Source of the DNA: Altimarinus sp041659565 | GTDB lineage: Bacteria; Patescibacteriota; Gracilibacteria; BD1-5; UBA6164 | Direction of reading: 5' to 3' | DNA: 64,000 nucleotides | NCBI GenBank assembly: GCA_041659565.1 | Contig: JBAZXZ010000001.1 | Coordinates: 1 to 64,000, forward strand | Shown here: positions 33,676 through 45,184 of the stretch, one piece after another | How the letters are laid out: every line of letters starts with the position of its first letter | Numbering within the stretch: the stretch's first letter is position 1 | Position numbers and translations under genes: made by a program | Notes under the pieces: model-generated | The model's database searches: none | What the model saw: the letters and a program-made list of their open reading frames with translations, nothing else | What the model was told of the DNA's origin: nothing

Positions 33676-34974
33676 ATGTATTATAAAAAAATCTATAAAA
33701 AAATACCTTCAATTGAAAAAGAATATGATAATTTAAAAAAAGACTTGGAAAAACAGTCTTTATTGAAAATTAAAAAAAATCAATATCTTAAGGAAGATAA
33801 AGAAGAATTTAAGAAAATTTGGAAAAGGTATATCAATTTTTTTGATAAATTAAAAAAACTTTTAAGTGCATCAAAATATAGAAAAATTTTTTTCGTAATT
33901 AATTATAATAAATTAGTTTTAAGAAAATATATAGCTCATTTTTATTTTAAAGCAATTCTTGACTTATTAAAAAATTTTTGAAAACATGAAGGATTCATAA
34001 GAGTGTTTTTAGATGAAAATTTTATCAAAGATTATTGATTTTATGCTAAATATATATATTTATCAAGATATATAAATATAATTAATACTCCAAAAATATT
34101 TATTACTCCATTTAAAAGATATATTGATAAAGATATATATAAAATGCTTGATAATATAAAAGAATTAGATTTTAGAAATACTATAAATGCTGATTATAAT
34201 AATTTATTTTTTTATATAAAACATAGAGTTGATAAATTTATATATATTATATCAAAATATGTATGATATTTTATAGCACATACAAAGTTTTCAACAAGAA
34301 AAAATTGATTAATTAATAGAAAGAATTTAGATAAGTACTTAGAAATAGCAGAGCCTTGAGATATATTTTTATCAAGAGGAAATTGGAATGCAACAAATAT
34401 ATCAATTCCAGGTTTCTGGAAACATATGTCTATATATTTATGAACATGAAAATACCTAAAAGAGAATTTTAAATTAAAAGTTTTGGATGAGTTAAAAGAT
34501 AATGATAATTATATAATTGAAGCTAATTGAGATTGAATAGAAATAGTAAATATATATGATTTTATAAACCATAATGATTATTTATGAGTAATTAGAGCTA
34601 ATTTTAAAAAAGAAAAAATACATAGAAGTATAAAAAATGCATTAAGTCATTTTTGAAAATGATATGATTTCATATTTAATTTTTATTCTGATAAAAGACT
34701 TGTTTGTAGTGCATTAGTATTGAAATCTTATGCGAAAGAGAGTAATAAAGATGAATGAATTGATATAGAGTTAGAAAAAATAGGGATAAGTTTAACTTAT
34801 CCACCAAATAATTTTATTAAAAAAGTTATTGAGGAATGATTTAAAGATACCCCTGAAATAGAATGAGTATTTTTTATAGATAGTTTAGAAAAAACTTGAA
34901 AAAATTTTGTTAGTACAATTCCAGAATTATTTGAATCATGAAAAAGATCGAGATTTAGTATGTTTTTAAAATAA
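33676..34974 (+). CDS. YiiX-type permuted papain-fold enzyme (NlpC/P60 superfamily)
   Basis: A 432-residue protein. The N-terminal 200 residues are Lys-rich and helical. The C-terminal domain has AEPGDIFLSRGNWNATN, FWKHMSIYLG with the catalytic His, YIIEANGDGIEIVNIYDFI, and GKGYDFIFNFYSDKRLVCSALV with the Cys, the permuted order found in YiiX/YaeF (DUF830) and LRAT-like proteins. Members act on amide, ester or lipid acyl bonds. Its place last in the lipid run, 4 bp after the patatin gene, favours an acyl hydrolase or transferase, but this is inference. Confidence 0.8.
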
Positions 34975-35082
34975 AAAAATAGAATAGTATTTTGAACTGA
35001 ACCCACAAAAGTGGAATGAATAAAAAAATAGTTTAATTTTATCAAAGATGATTTTTATATTCAAAGGTACATTCTAAATATA

Positions 35083-35844
35083 CTAGAATTCCTCTTCTTC
35101 AAAGAAAATATTTTCTACTAACTCTTCTTTTCAACTGTTATCATTATTTATTTGTTCTTCAGAAGTATTTTTTGATTTTATAGTAGAGTTTAATAATTTT
35201 ACTATATCTGCATCTAAGAAGTCAGAACATGTTATAGCAATTTCTCTTCTCAGTCTATATATTTTACTTCCTCTACTTCCACATAATATACCATCTTTAG
35301 TTTCTTTGTTTTCTAAAAGTTTTTTTAATGTAAAACTAAAGTTAGTATAATAAAAATCTAATAGTTCTTTATTACTTCATTCCTCTCTTAATTTATAAAT
35401 ATTTTCTAGTTCTCATGATATAATTTTTACTACTGTTTCCATATCTAAAGCATTTTTTAATATTATGTCTAAGATATCTTTACCAAGAAAATTACTTCAA
35501 ATATTTACTATGCTTTCTCTTATTGTATAAGTTCTAGATCATTTTTTATTTTTCAATAATAATTCTTTTAGTTTAGGAGTGTTAAGAATTGTCTTTAAAA
35601 GATAATCCAGATTTTGTTGACAAAAGTTCAATGTTTCAGGAGTTTTTCATTCAAATTGTAATTCTATAATTTGTTTAAGTTCATCAGTAATATATTCTAA
35701 TAATAATTGTCTTGTATAACTAGGATCCAATAGTGCATTAATTTCTTCAATAGTATTATTAATTATTTTTTGCCTTTTTACTGTTTGTTCTTCTAAAAAA
35801 TCACTTGTAAAACAATTATATTTTTTAGTTGTTTCTAAACTCAT
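35083..35844 (-). CDS. Hypothetical helical protein
   Basis: A 253-residue, largely alpha-helical, charged protein without signal peptide or membrane segment. Two halves look alike: TYTIRESIVNIGSNFLGKDIL and IYRLRREIAITCSDFLDADIV, each followed by a helix, which suggests an internal duplication of about 90-100 residues. The C-terminus is acidic (VENIFFEEEEF). No family recognised. It converges with the lipid operon (108-bp gap) and has the hairpin-rich region upstream. Confidence 0.7.
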
Positions 35845-35914
35845 AACCTAATATTATTAATAATAATAAGTTATTTATAAAGAAAAAAGATAATAAGTCA
35901 AATTTATTTTAGGC

Positions 35915-35960
35915 AAAAAAATGAGCTAAGTGTTCTTGGTAGAAGTGACTTAGCTTTTTT
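35915..35960. terminator. Bidirectional terminator in the gene-free region
   Basis: AGCTAAGT (35924-35931) and ACTTAGCT (35948-35955) arms with T runs on both strands. It is not next to the end of a protein gene: the gene to its left starts 80 bp away and points away. It would fit the end of an unidentified minus-strand RNA, or insulation. Confidence 0.55.
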
Positions 35961-36763
35961 ATATAATCCGGTTTCACATACCTGGACTATATAAAATTTT
36001 TTATGATGTCCAGGGGAAAAGGGATTTAATTTTTTAGAAATAACCTTTATTTCTGATTTGTTATATATAAAGATTCAAAAGAACTTTATATATAACTTTC
36101 TTACTATCCTTGGGTAATTTTTATAGAGCGATTCACCATGCTCTTTTGTTTTTATTTTTTTTGGTTTTTTTTGGGTTTTTGAAAGGTGAATTTTGAAAAT
36201 AGATTATATCCATCTTATTAAATCAACTTTTTTCTAAAAAAATTAATTAGAAAAGATGGATATGATTTATTTCATTGTTTTACACCTTATTTTTGTTTTT
36301 ATTTTTGTGTTTTTTTTGCTTTGTTAAATAAAACTATAAAGTTTTACTAGGGAATTAATACTAGGTTTTGTATTTCCCGTCTAAGAGAGTAAGAAGATGT
36401 AAAAGAACTAACTTAACATATATATATTATACCTGAGAGTTGTCTTTATATCTAAAAAACTAACTTGACAATAGTATTATATATATATTATAAAAAAATA
36501 CCAATGAGTTTATGGCTTGTATAAGGTAAAATAAATTTCATAAAATTATTATGAAAAATTACAAAAATAACAAAATAAGTGATGAAAAATACTTAAAAAA
36601 CAGATTTTTGTTGTAGCATAAATTACTTTTTGTATAAAAAATATAAACAATAATTTTAACTTTTTTTAACATAGTTAAAAACTTGTAAAAAAGTAAAATT
36701 GAATTGAAAATACTATTTTAATAGATAAAATGTAAATTAATTAATAGTTAAAAATTAATAATT
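35961..36763. other. Gene-free, hairpin-rich region upstream of ligA
   Basis: About 800 bp without a convincing gene. Seen: CCTGGAC/GTCCAGG stem (35981-36014), a 13-bp perfect stem GTTATATATAAAG (36060-36096), AGAGC/GCTCT with a T-rich tail (about 36125-36160), and a nested long hairpin with arms AAGGTG/CACCTT (36183, 36288) and ATATCCATCTT/AAGATGGATAT (36206-36216, 36253-36263). A TTGACA element at 36465-36470 with an A/T-rich -10 lies 260 bp before ligA. A 21-codon ORF at 36551-36616 is in the usual start context but unsupported. tmRNA, SRP RNA and tRNA signatures were looked for and not found. Confidence 0.5.
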
Positions 36764-38998
36764 ATGGAAATTAAAGAATTGATTGAGAAAAGTAATAAAT
36801 TTATAAATAAGGATTTAGAATCATTTACGGTAAGTGAGATCTGAGATTTACAGAAATTATTGAAAAAACATAGTGATTTATATTACAACAAGGAAAATCC
36901 AGTAATTAGTGATTTTGAATATGATGAATTATTTAAAAAATTGGTATTTTTAGAAGATAAATTTGATATAAAAACAAAAGCAACTGAAAAAGTTTGAGCT
37001 TCAGTAACAGAATCAACTTTTGCAAAAGTAAGACATAGTAGACCTATGATAAGTCTTGATAATACATATAATGAAGAGGATTTGAAGGATTTTAATGAGA
37101 GGGTGAGGAAGTTTGTGAATAATAATATTGTTATTTCTACTTCTTCTGTCATTCTCGGGCTTGACCCGGGAATCTCTAGTAAGGTAGAAAATTTAGAAAA
37201 TACTAAAGACTCAAAACTTTTAAAAATTAAAGCTTCAAAAGATATTTCTATAAGTTCTAGTGAATTGATAGATTCCGGATCAAGTCCGGAATGACAACAT
37301 AGTTCAAAGAAATTACAACTTACTTACACTCTTGAATTCAAATTTGACTGACTTTGAGTTGAGCTTATATATAAAAATTGAAAACTAATTCAAGCTATAA
37401 CCAGATGAAACTGAGTAGAATGAGAAGATATCACTGAAAATGTTATGCAAATATCAAATATTCCAAAAACTATAAATTATGTTGATGATTTAGAAGTTAG
37501 ATGAGAGGTTGTTTTACCTATTTCTAGTTTCAATAAACTCAATGCAGAAGCTTTAGAAACTTGAAATAAAATATTTGCAAATCCCAGAAATGCAGCAAGT
37601 TGAAGCTTGAGAACTATTGATACTTCTGTTACAAAAAAAAGAAATTTAAAATTCTTTGCTTATGATTTGGCTAATTTTGAGGAATTTAGAATTAAAGAAA
37701 AAAAAGATACTTATTTTAATGTGATAAAAGATTTAGAAAAGCTTTGATTTGAAATTACTTCATATTTTAAAGTTTGTAATGGAATAGAAGAAGTTATAAA
37801 AGAAATTGATAATTTTTGAGATACTAAAAAAACTATTGATTTTGATATAGATTGACTTGTATTAAAAGTTAATAATATAAGTTTGTGGAATACAATTTGA
37901 TTTACAGAACATCACCCAAGATATGCAATTGCATATAAGTTTCCTGCAGAGCTTGTAAGAACTCAAATTCTATCTATAGAACAAAGTGTCGGAAGAACTG
38001 GAACAATCACTCCAGTCGCAAATTTGATGGCAGTAAATGTATGATGAGTAATTGTAAGAAGAGCGACTTTACACAATTATGATGAAGTAGAAAAAAAATG
38101 AGTTCTAATTGGTGATCAAGTTTGGATTAAAAGAGCATGAGAAGTGATACCAGAAGTTGTTGCTCCAATTATAGAGTCAAGAAATGGGGATGAAATCAAA
38201 ATAGAAATTCCTTTAGTATGTCCGATCTGTTCATGAAAAGTTGTTAGAGACGATGAAAAAATAAGATATTACTGTACAAATAAATTTCAATGTAAAGCAC
38301 AAATTGAATGAAGTTTGATTTATTCAGTAGGGAAGACGGGATTAAATATTGATTGATTTTGAGAAAAACAAGTGATTTTATTTTTAAAAAAATGATTTAT
38401 AAATAATTTGGTATCAATATTTTATCTAAAAGATAAGAAAGAAGAGATTTTGAAACTTGAATGATTCAAAGAAAAATCAGTTTCAAATCTGCTTGAAGCA
38501 ATAGAAAAAGCAAAAAATCAAAGTATAGTTTCATTTTTAACTGCTTTATGAATAGAATGAGTAGGTAAAAAGACAGCAAAAACCTTGGCTAAGATATTTG
38601 AAAAAAAAGAAGATTTGTTTGATTTTAAATATACTTTTGATGATTTGTTGAGATTGGATGATTTTTGACCAGAAACATCAGAGTCAGTTTTAGAATATTT
38701 TACTGATGATTCAAACAAAGAAACTTTAAAAAAACTACTTGAAATAATAGATATAAAATTTGAAAAAGTAAATTTAGAAGAAGGTAAGTTTGCCTGAAAG
38801 AGATTTTGTGTAACTTGAAGTTTTGATTGATACACAAGAGATCAAATAATAGAAGTAATAGAAAAAGAATGAGGTGAGTTTATATGAAGTGTGTCAAAAA
38901 AACTAGATTTTTTAATTGCATGAAAAGATGCAGGGAGTAAGTTGAAAAAAGCGAATGATTTGGGTGTAAAAGTGGTGGGATTGGAGGAGGTTAGGTAG
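36764..38998 (+). CDS. ligA: NAD-dependent DNA ligase with an inserted palindrome pair
   Basis: A 744-residue enzyme that seals nicks using NAD. Seen: the N-terminal NAD-binding domain (YYNKENPVISDFEYDELF), catalytic Lys193 in EFKFDGLGVELIY, where the KxDG Gly is a TGA codon, TRGNGVEGEDIT, FANPRNAASGSLR, DIDGLVLKVN, the zinc finger cysteines (VCPICSGKV, RYYCTNKFQCKAQ), HhH motifs and a C-terminal BRCT domain. The active Lys is usually near residue 115-125; here it is shifted by a roughly 50-residue insertion (about residues 128-178) that corresponds exactly to two inverted palindromic repeats. Confidence 0.96.
37147..37296. repeat. 150-bp inverted palindrome pair (REPIN-like), copies C and D, inside ligA
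   Basis: Copy C (37147-37175) begins TGTCATTCTCGGGC and ends CCCGGGAATCT. Copy D (37270-37296) begins AGATTCCGGATC and ends GGAATGACA, in the opposite orientation. The block is exactly 150 bp, so the ligase frame is kept. Translation gives SVILGLDPGIS on one side and DSGSSPEGQ on the other, the latter reading through a TGA as Gly. Copy D shares 28 identical bases with copy F at 53493. Confidence 0.85.
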
Positions 38999-39022
38999 TT
39001 TATTTATTTATTTTGAAAAACT

Positions 39023-39505
39023 ATGGTTTATATAAATGATTTTTTATCAACAATTGATATTGTTGTATTAAGAAAAGTTTTTATATTTATATTTTTATTT
39101 ATAATATTTGTTTTAAATCAATATTATAAAATTGAAAATTTTAAGTTTGTTAGAATTAAAAAACAAAAAAGAGTTAGTAATCCTTATTTTGATTGAGATA
39201 TTAAATTTCCTGTTATTTGATTTAATACTAATAATGATAATTATAAAGCTTTTTATGAAGCATTTGAAGATATAGAAACCCTTATAGAATGGGGGGTAGA
39301 GTTTGAATTAGATTATATTATTGACTCAGATTTATATAAATTTAATGCAGAAAAAATAGATAATAGATTTAATTTTGAAAAAAATAATATAAAAATTTCA
39401 CTAAATGAACTTCGTAATATTATAATTATACTTGATTGAAAAGATTCTTATGTATCAACTAATATAAGTTGATTAATTGATGAAATATTTGATAGATATA
39501 ATTAA
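39023..39505 (+). CDS. Hypothetical single-pass membrane protein
   Basis: 160 residues: one N-terminal transmembrane helix (VFIFIFLFIIFVLNQYY, about residues 19-36), then a cytoplasmic or extracytoplasmic domain with FPVIGFNTNNDNYKAFYEAFEDIETLIEWG and a C-terminal IIIILDGKDSYVSTN. No family recognised. It is 24 bp after ligA on the same strand and may be cotranscribed. Confidence 0.7.
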
Positions 39506-39584
39506 TTATAAAAAATAATTGTATTATGTTAAAAGTATTTGAAAAAAAATGTGAGTTTATTAAATATATATTTAAAATTTTTTT

Positions 39585-40175
39585 ATGTCATTCGAATCAT
39601 TTAGAAATTATGCACTAAATTACTACCTTAGATATTATCCATCTAAAAAAAAGTTTAGAGAAAAACTTTTAAAAAAATCATGATGAGATGAAAAAACTGT
39701 TGATGAGATAATCAAAAGTATGGAAAATATAATAGTAGAAAAACTAGTAATTGAAAGCAAAATAAGAGTTTATATTACCAGAAATAAAAATCTATCTTAT
39801 ATAAAATCAAAACTTTTTGAAAAATGATTTGAAAAAGAACAATATGAAGAAATATTAAATAATAACTATAATCTAGATGAGACTTTGCTTGATGCAGATT
39901 ATATAAAGAGAAAGATTTTGGATTATAAGAATAAGTGAAAAAGTAGAAATTATATTTTTCAAAGATTATTTGAGAGAAAACAAGATAAGGACTTGATTAA
40001 TGAAAGTTTAGATCAGATTTATACAAAAGAAGATGAACTTGAAAATATAAAACTAGAATATGAAAATCTCACTTCAAATTATTCAGAATCTATTTGAAGA
40101 ACTGACAAAAATAAGATAATTGAGAAATTAATAAGAAAAGGTTTTAATTATGGTGAAATAAAGAAAGTAATTTAG
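39585..40175 (+). CDS. recX: RecX-family regulatory protein
   Basis: A 196-residue all-helical protein with the RecX three-helix repeats. NYALNYYLRYYPSKKKFREKLLKK matches the first repeat (A-xx-YL-xxR-xxS-xxEL-xxKL pattern), and RKILDYKNKGKSRNYIFQRLFERK and IIEKLIRKGFNYGEIKKVI match later ones. RecX binds RecA filaments and modulates recombination. recA is not in this window. The start is the ATG at 39585 in a T-rich context; an overlapping ORF from 39525 is in another frame and short. Confidence 0.8.
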
Positions 40176-40194
40176 ATAAAAACAGTGTCAAAAA

Positions 40195-40222
40195 TTGATT
40201 TTTTAGTAAAATAGTGTATAAT
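40195..40222 (+). promoter_or_regulatory. Promoter of the 1398-residue protein gene
   Basis: TTGATT at 40195-40200 and TATAAT at 40217-40222, spacing 16, 31 bp upstream of the ATG. Confidence 0.65.
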
Positions 40223-40253
40223 AGAGTATATTTAGATATTATCTAGAATCTTT

Positions 40254-43200
40254 ATGAATACACAAAATACACCAACTACATCAGATATTCCAGAACCAAT
40301 TCAAGAACAAAACGAGATTCCAAATAGTGTTTCAAAGGATGATTTTTCTTATTATAAAGAATTATCTAGAAGATATGCAAGAAAAAAAATATCTTGAGAT
40401 GATAATTCAAATATTGTTAAAGATGTAGAATTTTATAATAAATTTAAAAAGGATTGATATAAAAGCAGTGAATTTCTAAGAGATTTTAGAAAGAGTTTGT
40501 CTTGAGAAGATTTAAAAAAATTATTAACTCTTACTCAAGAACAAAGAGATCAATTATTTGAAGACAATTTTTCATCTGAAATTAATAGAATTTGATTTAT
40601 ATATGAAAATAAACAAGAGAAATTAAAAGGTATTATACAAGAAAAATACTCTAATTTAAATCAGGTATGAAGAACAAATGTAGAAGATTCTATAAATAAA
40701 ATTGATTCTGAAAAATTAGATAAATGTATCTATAGTCCAGAAGAGTTATACTTATTTGTAAGACAAAATTCAAAAAGTATAAATGATAAACCAGATAAAT
40801 TAAAAGAAATAGAAAAAATATTTAAGGATTTTTCCTTTAAAACTACAGAAGATTTAAAAACAATATTGAAAAATAAAAATATAAGTTGAGATATAGATTC
40901 TGTATTGGTTGAACTTGTATGAATTATAAACAAAATAAAATTATGAGAAAGTGTGGATACAATTGATATACAAACATTATTTTCCTGTGGTATTTTTAAT
41001 AATGAACAAAAAAAGTTATTTTTAAAAATATTTTTACCAGTTACATCACTACAAGAATTACTTAATTTAGATATAATTACCAAAGAACAAGCTGATAATA
41101 TAAAAAAAACTGAACTTATTAAGTTTTTGAAAAAGAAAAATAATGCACAAAACATAGAAAATGATAATTTTGAATTTACAACAATGTTGGATTATTTACC
41201 ATTCAACGATATATCTATATACACAGATTCTTTTATAGATGATCATATTGATAAATTACAATGAAGTGAAGGATTTATTCAAAAAGTGGCTGAATCATTC
41301 AACAAAACCACAGAAGAAATAAAAGAAAAAATACTCTCTAAAGTTCAAACTGTTGAGGTTTTTAAAAAGAAGTTAATGGATTGAAAGATCAGAAGTAAGA
41401 TTAAAAATAGTGAAGAAGTAATTAAGAAATTACAAGCTTGAGCTATTCTAAAAATCACTACAAAACAAAGTAATTGAGAATTTGATAATTTTATTGAAAT
41501 TATTAATTTTAAAGATGATTGAAAGTTTATATGAAAAGATAGAAGTTTTTATGGATGAGGTTCTGAATTAGACTGAAGATATAATTCATCAAGTTCTGTT
41601 TCAAGCAAAGATATGTATTATACTTCTTTATTAGATTTATTAGAATCAGATCACATTAAAAATCTTGATGTATTATCACCACAAGATTTAAAAGAAAATA
41701 TAGATTCTGGAAAAATAATAGAAACAAGTGATACTTTATGAGAACCATGAAAGGCAGATCTTACAAAATATAAAGAACAAATTGATGATAAAATCAGAAA
41801 AGTGTCTGAATGAAAGACTCAAGAGGAATTAGAAAAAGATGAAGAATACAAGAGACTCAAAGAAATAAAAGAAAAAATTACAAGTGAATGAGCTGATGTT
41901 AGAGACTTAGATATAAAAGATGATTTAAATCTTTTTATGTTAGAATCAAAAATTGATGAGTTTGATTCACAATGAAAAGAATATTGATTTAAAGAATGAG
42001 TAAGTTTTAAAGTAACTTGATGAGATGATAAAGATTCTAAAGAAAATGAAGAGTTTCAAATATATACGATAAATAATATAAATAAAATCTCAAAAACAAT
42101 TCAGATTCATTCTGCTTTTTGAGATGTAGAAGCAGGAAGTTATGAACAGTTTTTTCAGATATTTAAAGCATGAAAAATAGAAAGAATTTCAAATAACACA
42201 TCGTTTACATCTTTACCAGATACTATTTCAAAAGATCCTAAATTGGCTTCTACTTGGTCAGATTTTAAAATAGTTGATAATAAATTGGTAAGTAAAAATG
42301 AGAAAAACAAAGCTACTTACAATTACTTGGTACAAGATAAAAATTCTTCTTGAAATGCTCACAATGTAGTAAAAATATGAGAAATTTCAAATTTATGAGG
42401 AGATCAAATGGTAAAAGTATCATTTTGAAAAATCAAAAAACAAACAACAGGTGTAGATAGAAAAACAAAAAAAGATATAGAACAAGAATATTATGAATTT
42501 AATACTGAGGATTATGTAACTGTTGCTTGTCTAGAAAATTATGTTAAAAAATATAATTTAAAACCAGAAACAAAAGAAAAAGATAAAGAAGAAAAGGTGA
42601 ATGCTGTAAAAGAATGAGATAAACCAAAATGGTGATTTTTTAAGTGGTATTTATCAAATAAATCTGTATCTGAAATAATTGGTTGAGTACAAATGTGATT
42701 TAAAGAATTTAAAGAACACTTAAAGTCTGGTAATGAAGAACATCAAGCTAAAGTTGCACTTGCAACTTGGTGAAAATTTATGCCAATGGAAGTAAGACTT
42801 GAATTGAAATCAAGAGTTGAAACTGCAGAAAAGAAACATATGGATGAAGCTGTATCTAGATTGAAAGCTGTAGATACTCCTGATGCTATTAGTCTAATTT
42901 ATAGACGGTTGAATTATAGTAATACTGAAGAGTACAAAAAAGAAGCTGCATTGATTTTCATGCTTGAAAAATATTGAAATTTGTACAATAAAAATTATGA
43001 TAAGAAACCAGAAGCTCCTTTAAATTCAAAAAAATGAGAGTTTTTATGGTATAAAGCTTTGTCATGAAATCGGTGAGATGTTACGAAAGACCCATTATAT
43101 CAAGAAGTAAAAGCTGATTGTGAAAGAGATATAGATGGTACATGAAGAACTAGAAATTTCACTGAAGAAGAACTTGTATGGAAACTTATGAAAAAACAAT

Positions 43201-44450
43201 GTTCTACTTGATATAATTGAATACATAGAAGATCTAGATTACATAAAGAAGTTGAAAAATTAAAAAAAGCTTGAATAGTAGCTGAAATAGAAGATTGATT
43301 TAAAAAATGAAATGATACTAGAAATCCACAAGATATATTAGTAAAGTGAATAGATGAAATTAAGGCTGGGTCTCCAGCTAATGCTGCATGACGGTTTAAA
43401 AAACTTGTTGATAGATGAGATGATATGGGAACAATGAATACTATACCAATGATTTTAATTTACAGTTGATTAGCTTTAACTGTACCTGAAGATATGAATA
43501 AAGAGATAAAATGAATGGTAGAAGAAGGTAGGTGTATACCATTTGCTAGATTTATTTCATATCCAAAGGATATAAAACTTGCTATGAAAACAATAAGAGT
43601 TTTAGCAAAAAAAATACAGCAAAAGAAACCTAACTTATATCCAGATATATGAGATAAAGCAGAGGAATTATATCAAGATTTTGAATCATGAAAAGTAAGT
43701 GAAAGAGATAGGGTTTTAAAGGCTATGGAGTTTTTTCAAAAAGCTAAATGAACAAATTGAAAATTATATTCAACTGTTCTTACAAATGCAATGTATATGT
43801 TAGCTGATTGAGAAAGATGAGATGATTCTGAATTAAATAGTATACTTATAACTGAAAAAGAAAAACCATGAGAGGATTGAGAAATTTTGAAAGATTATTT
43901 TAATACTCAGGTTGCTTATATTGATAATGTAGAGATAAAAGATAGTTATATGTGAGATAGTTTCAAATGAAGATGACTTTCAGGTATGTCTGCAAAGATT
44001 ATAAAGGAAACATTACAACCGCATTCATCAGGTACACTTACTTTTAAAACTTGATGAACTCCAATGACTCAAGAAATAAAAAAAGAAATACTTGCTATAC
44101 AAAAAAGAACTTATTCAGATGAGAATGATAGAAAAATCTGGTTAAGGTATTATTTAAAAAATATATTTGCTTGATTAGCAGAAGCATGACAGGCAGATTC
44201 AGCAAGGGTAAATAAATTATTTGAGTGAGTTGGTCCATTAAGTTTTTTCCGTAAAAATTGGGGAGTAACATTTAAACAAATTGAAGAGGTATGATTGACT
44301 CAGAATGAGATTTTATTTACAAATAAATGAGATGGAGTGATTGAAAAATTTGTACATAATATAATTAATGATACAAAATGAGATGAAGTTGGTGCAACTA
44401 TAGCTGATACTCTTAGTAAATCATCAAATATTCTAAATTTAAATACCTAA
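40254..44450 (+). CDS. Giant hypothetical protein (1398 residues)
   Basis: One uninterrupted frame under code 25. The protein is highly charged, mostly helical, with no signal peptide or clear membrane segment. It starts with a polar, disordered-looking NTQNTPTTSDIPEPIQEQ. The middle (about residues 440-780) has beta-rich stretches (FIGKDRSFYGGGSELDG, VSFKVTGGDDK). The C-terminal third is helical and better folded-looking (WGKFMPMEVRLELKSRVE, GRFKKLVDRGDDMGTMNT, KKNWGVTF-type). No enzyme motif is recognised. It is likely intracellular. It has its own promoter and its stop overlaps that of the converging pilin gene. Possibly a lineage-specific structural protein. Confidence 0.8.
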
Positions 44451-45082
44451 TCATCTTTTTTCCAATTTGTAAGCAGATTTTCTAAGTTTACTGTATAAAA
44501 TCATGTTTTTGAATTATCGGCCCAAGAAACTTTGGATTCTACAAGCATTTTTTCATCATTTTGATCAGGAGTAGGATTTGTGTCAGTATTTAGATAACTT
44601 ATATTGATTTTTCTAGTAAAAATAGGTATTAATCAAGTTCATCAACTTTGTGTATACAATCAATTTGGATCTAACTTTACTTCATAATCGGTTCTATAAG
44701 CTCAAGAACTATAATCTAATAATGGTGCTACACTACTAGGTATTAATTTCCATCTATTATCTGTATCTTTATATATCTTATAATCTCAAGGCTTAATTTT
44801 ATAAGCTCCTGAAGTATTTCATAAACAATGAAAGTCATAATCTTGTACATTCCAACAATTTTGTGGATCAGCTCAAAATAATATCCAATTTGTATCTCTT
44901 ATATTTTGCATTGCCTCAATTCACTCTCTTGCTATAGAAATTGCTTTTATTCTATTTTCTGTAGCTGTAGATAATTTCTGAGATTTTGTATATATAGTAT
45001 AAACTCATATGATTCATACTATAACTATAAACATAGCAATCATAGCTTCGATTATGGTAGTTCATGATTTTGTAAATCTCAT
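44447..45082 (-). CDS. PilV-like minor pilin
   Basis: A 211-residue protein with N-terminal MRFTKSGTTIIEAMIAMFIVIVGIIG, a class III prepilin leader with Gly at the cleavage site (TGA), Thr-Thr-Ile-Ile-Glu and a hydrophobic helix ending in IGVYTIYTKS, as in PilV/PulI-type minor pilins. The head has CWNVQDYDFHC, a probable disulphide loop. It probably primes or tips pili. Its TAG and the TAA of the giant protein gene overlap by 4 bp. Confidence 0.85.
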
Positions 45083-45184
45083 AAGAAAGTATGATTAAAT
45101 AATTACATTAAACTTATTTTATATTAAACTTTCTTTTTTCAAAATTTTTTTTAAAATAAGATAAGTTATTAATAATTATTTTTT

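Noticed and set aside
36551..36616. 21-codon ORF with good start context
   Set aside because: Too short, no coding signal or homology visible, and A/T-rich sequence gives such ORFs by chance.
35961..36763. tmRNA or SRP RNA
   Set aside because: No tRNA-like ends with CCA, no tag frame, and no conserved SRP tetraloop region could be found.
39525..39620. Short ORF starting upstream of recX
   Set aside because: Different frame, stops soon, overlaps the well-supported recX start.
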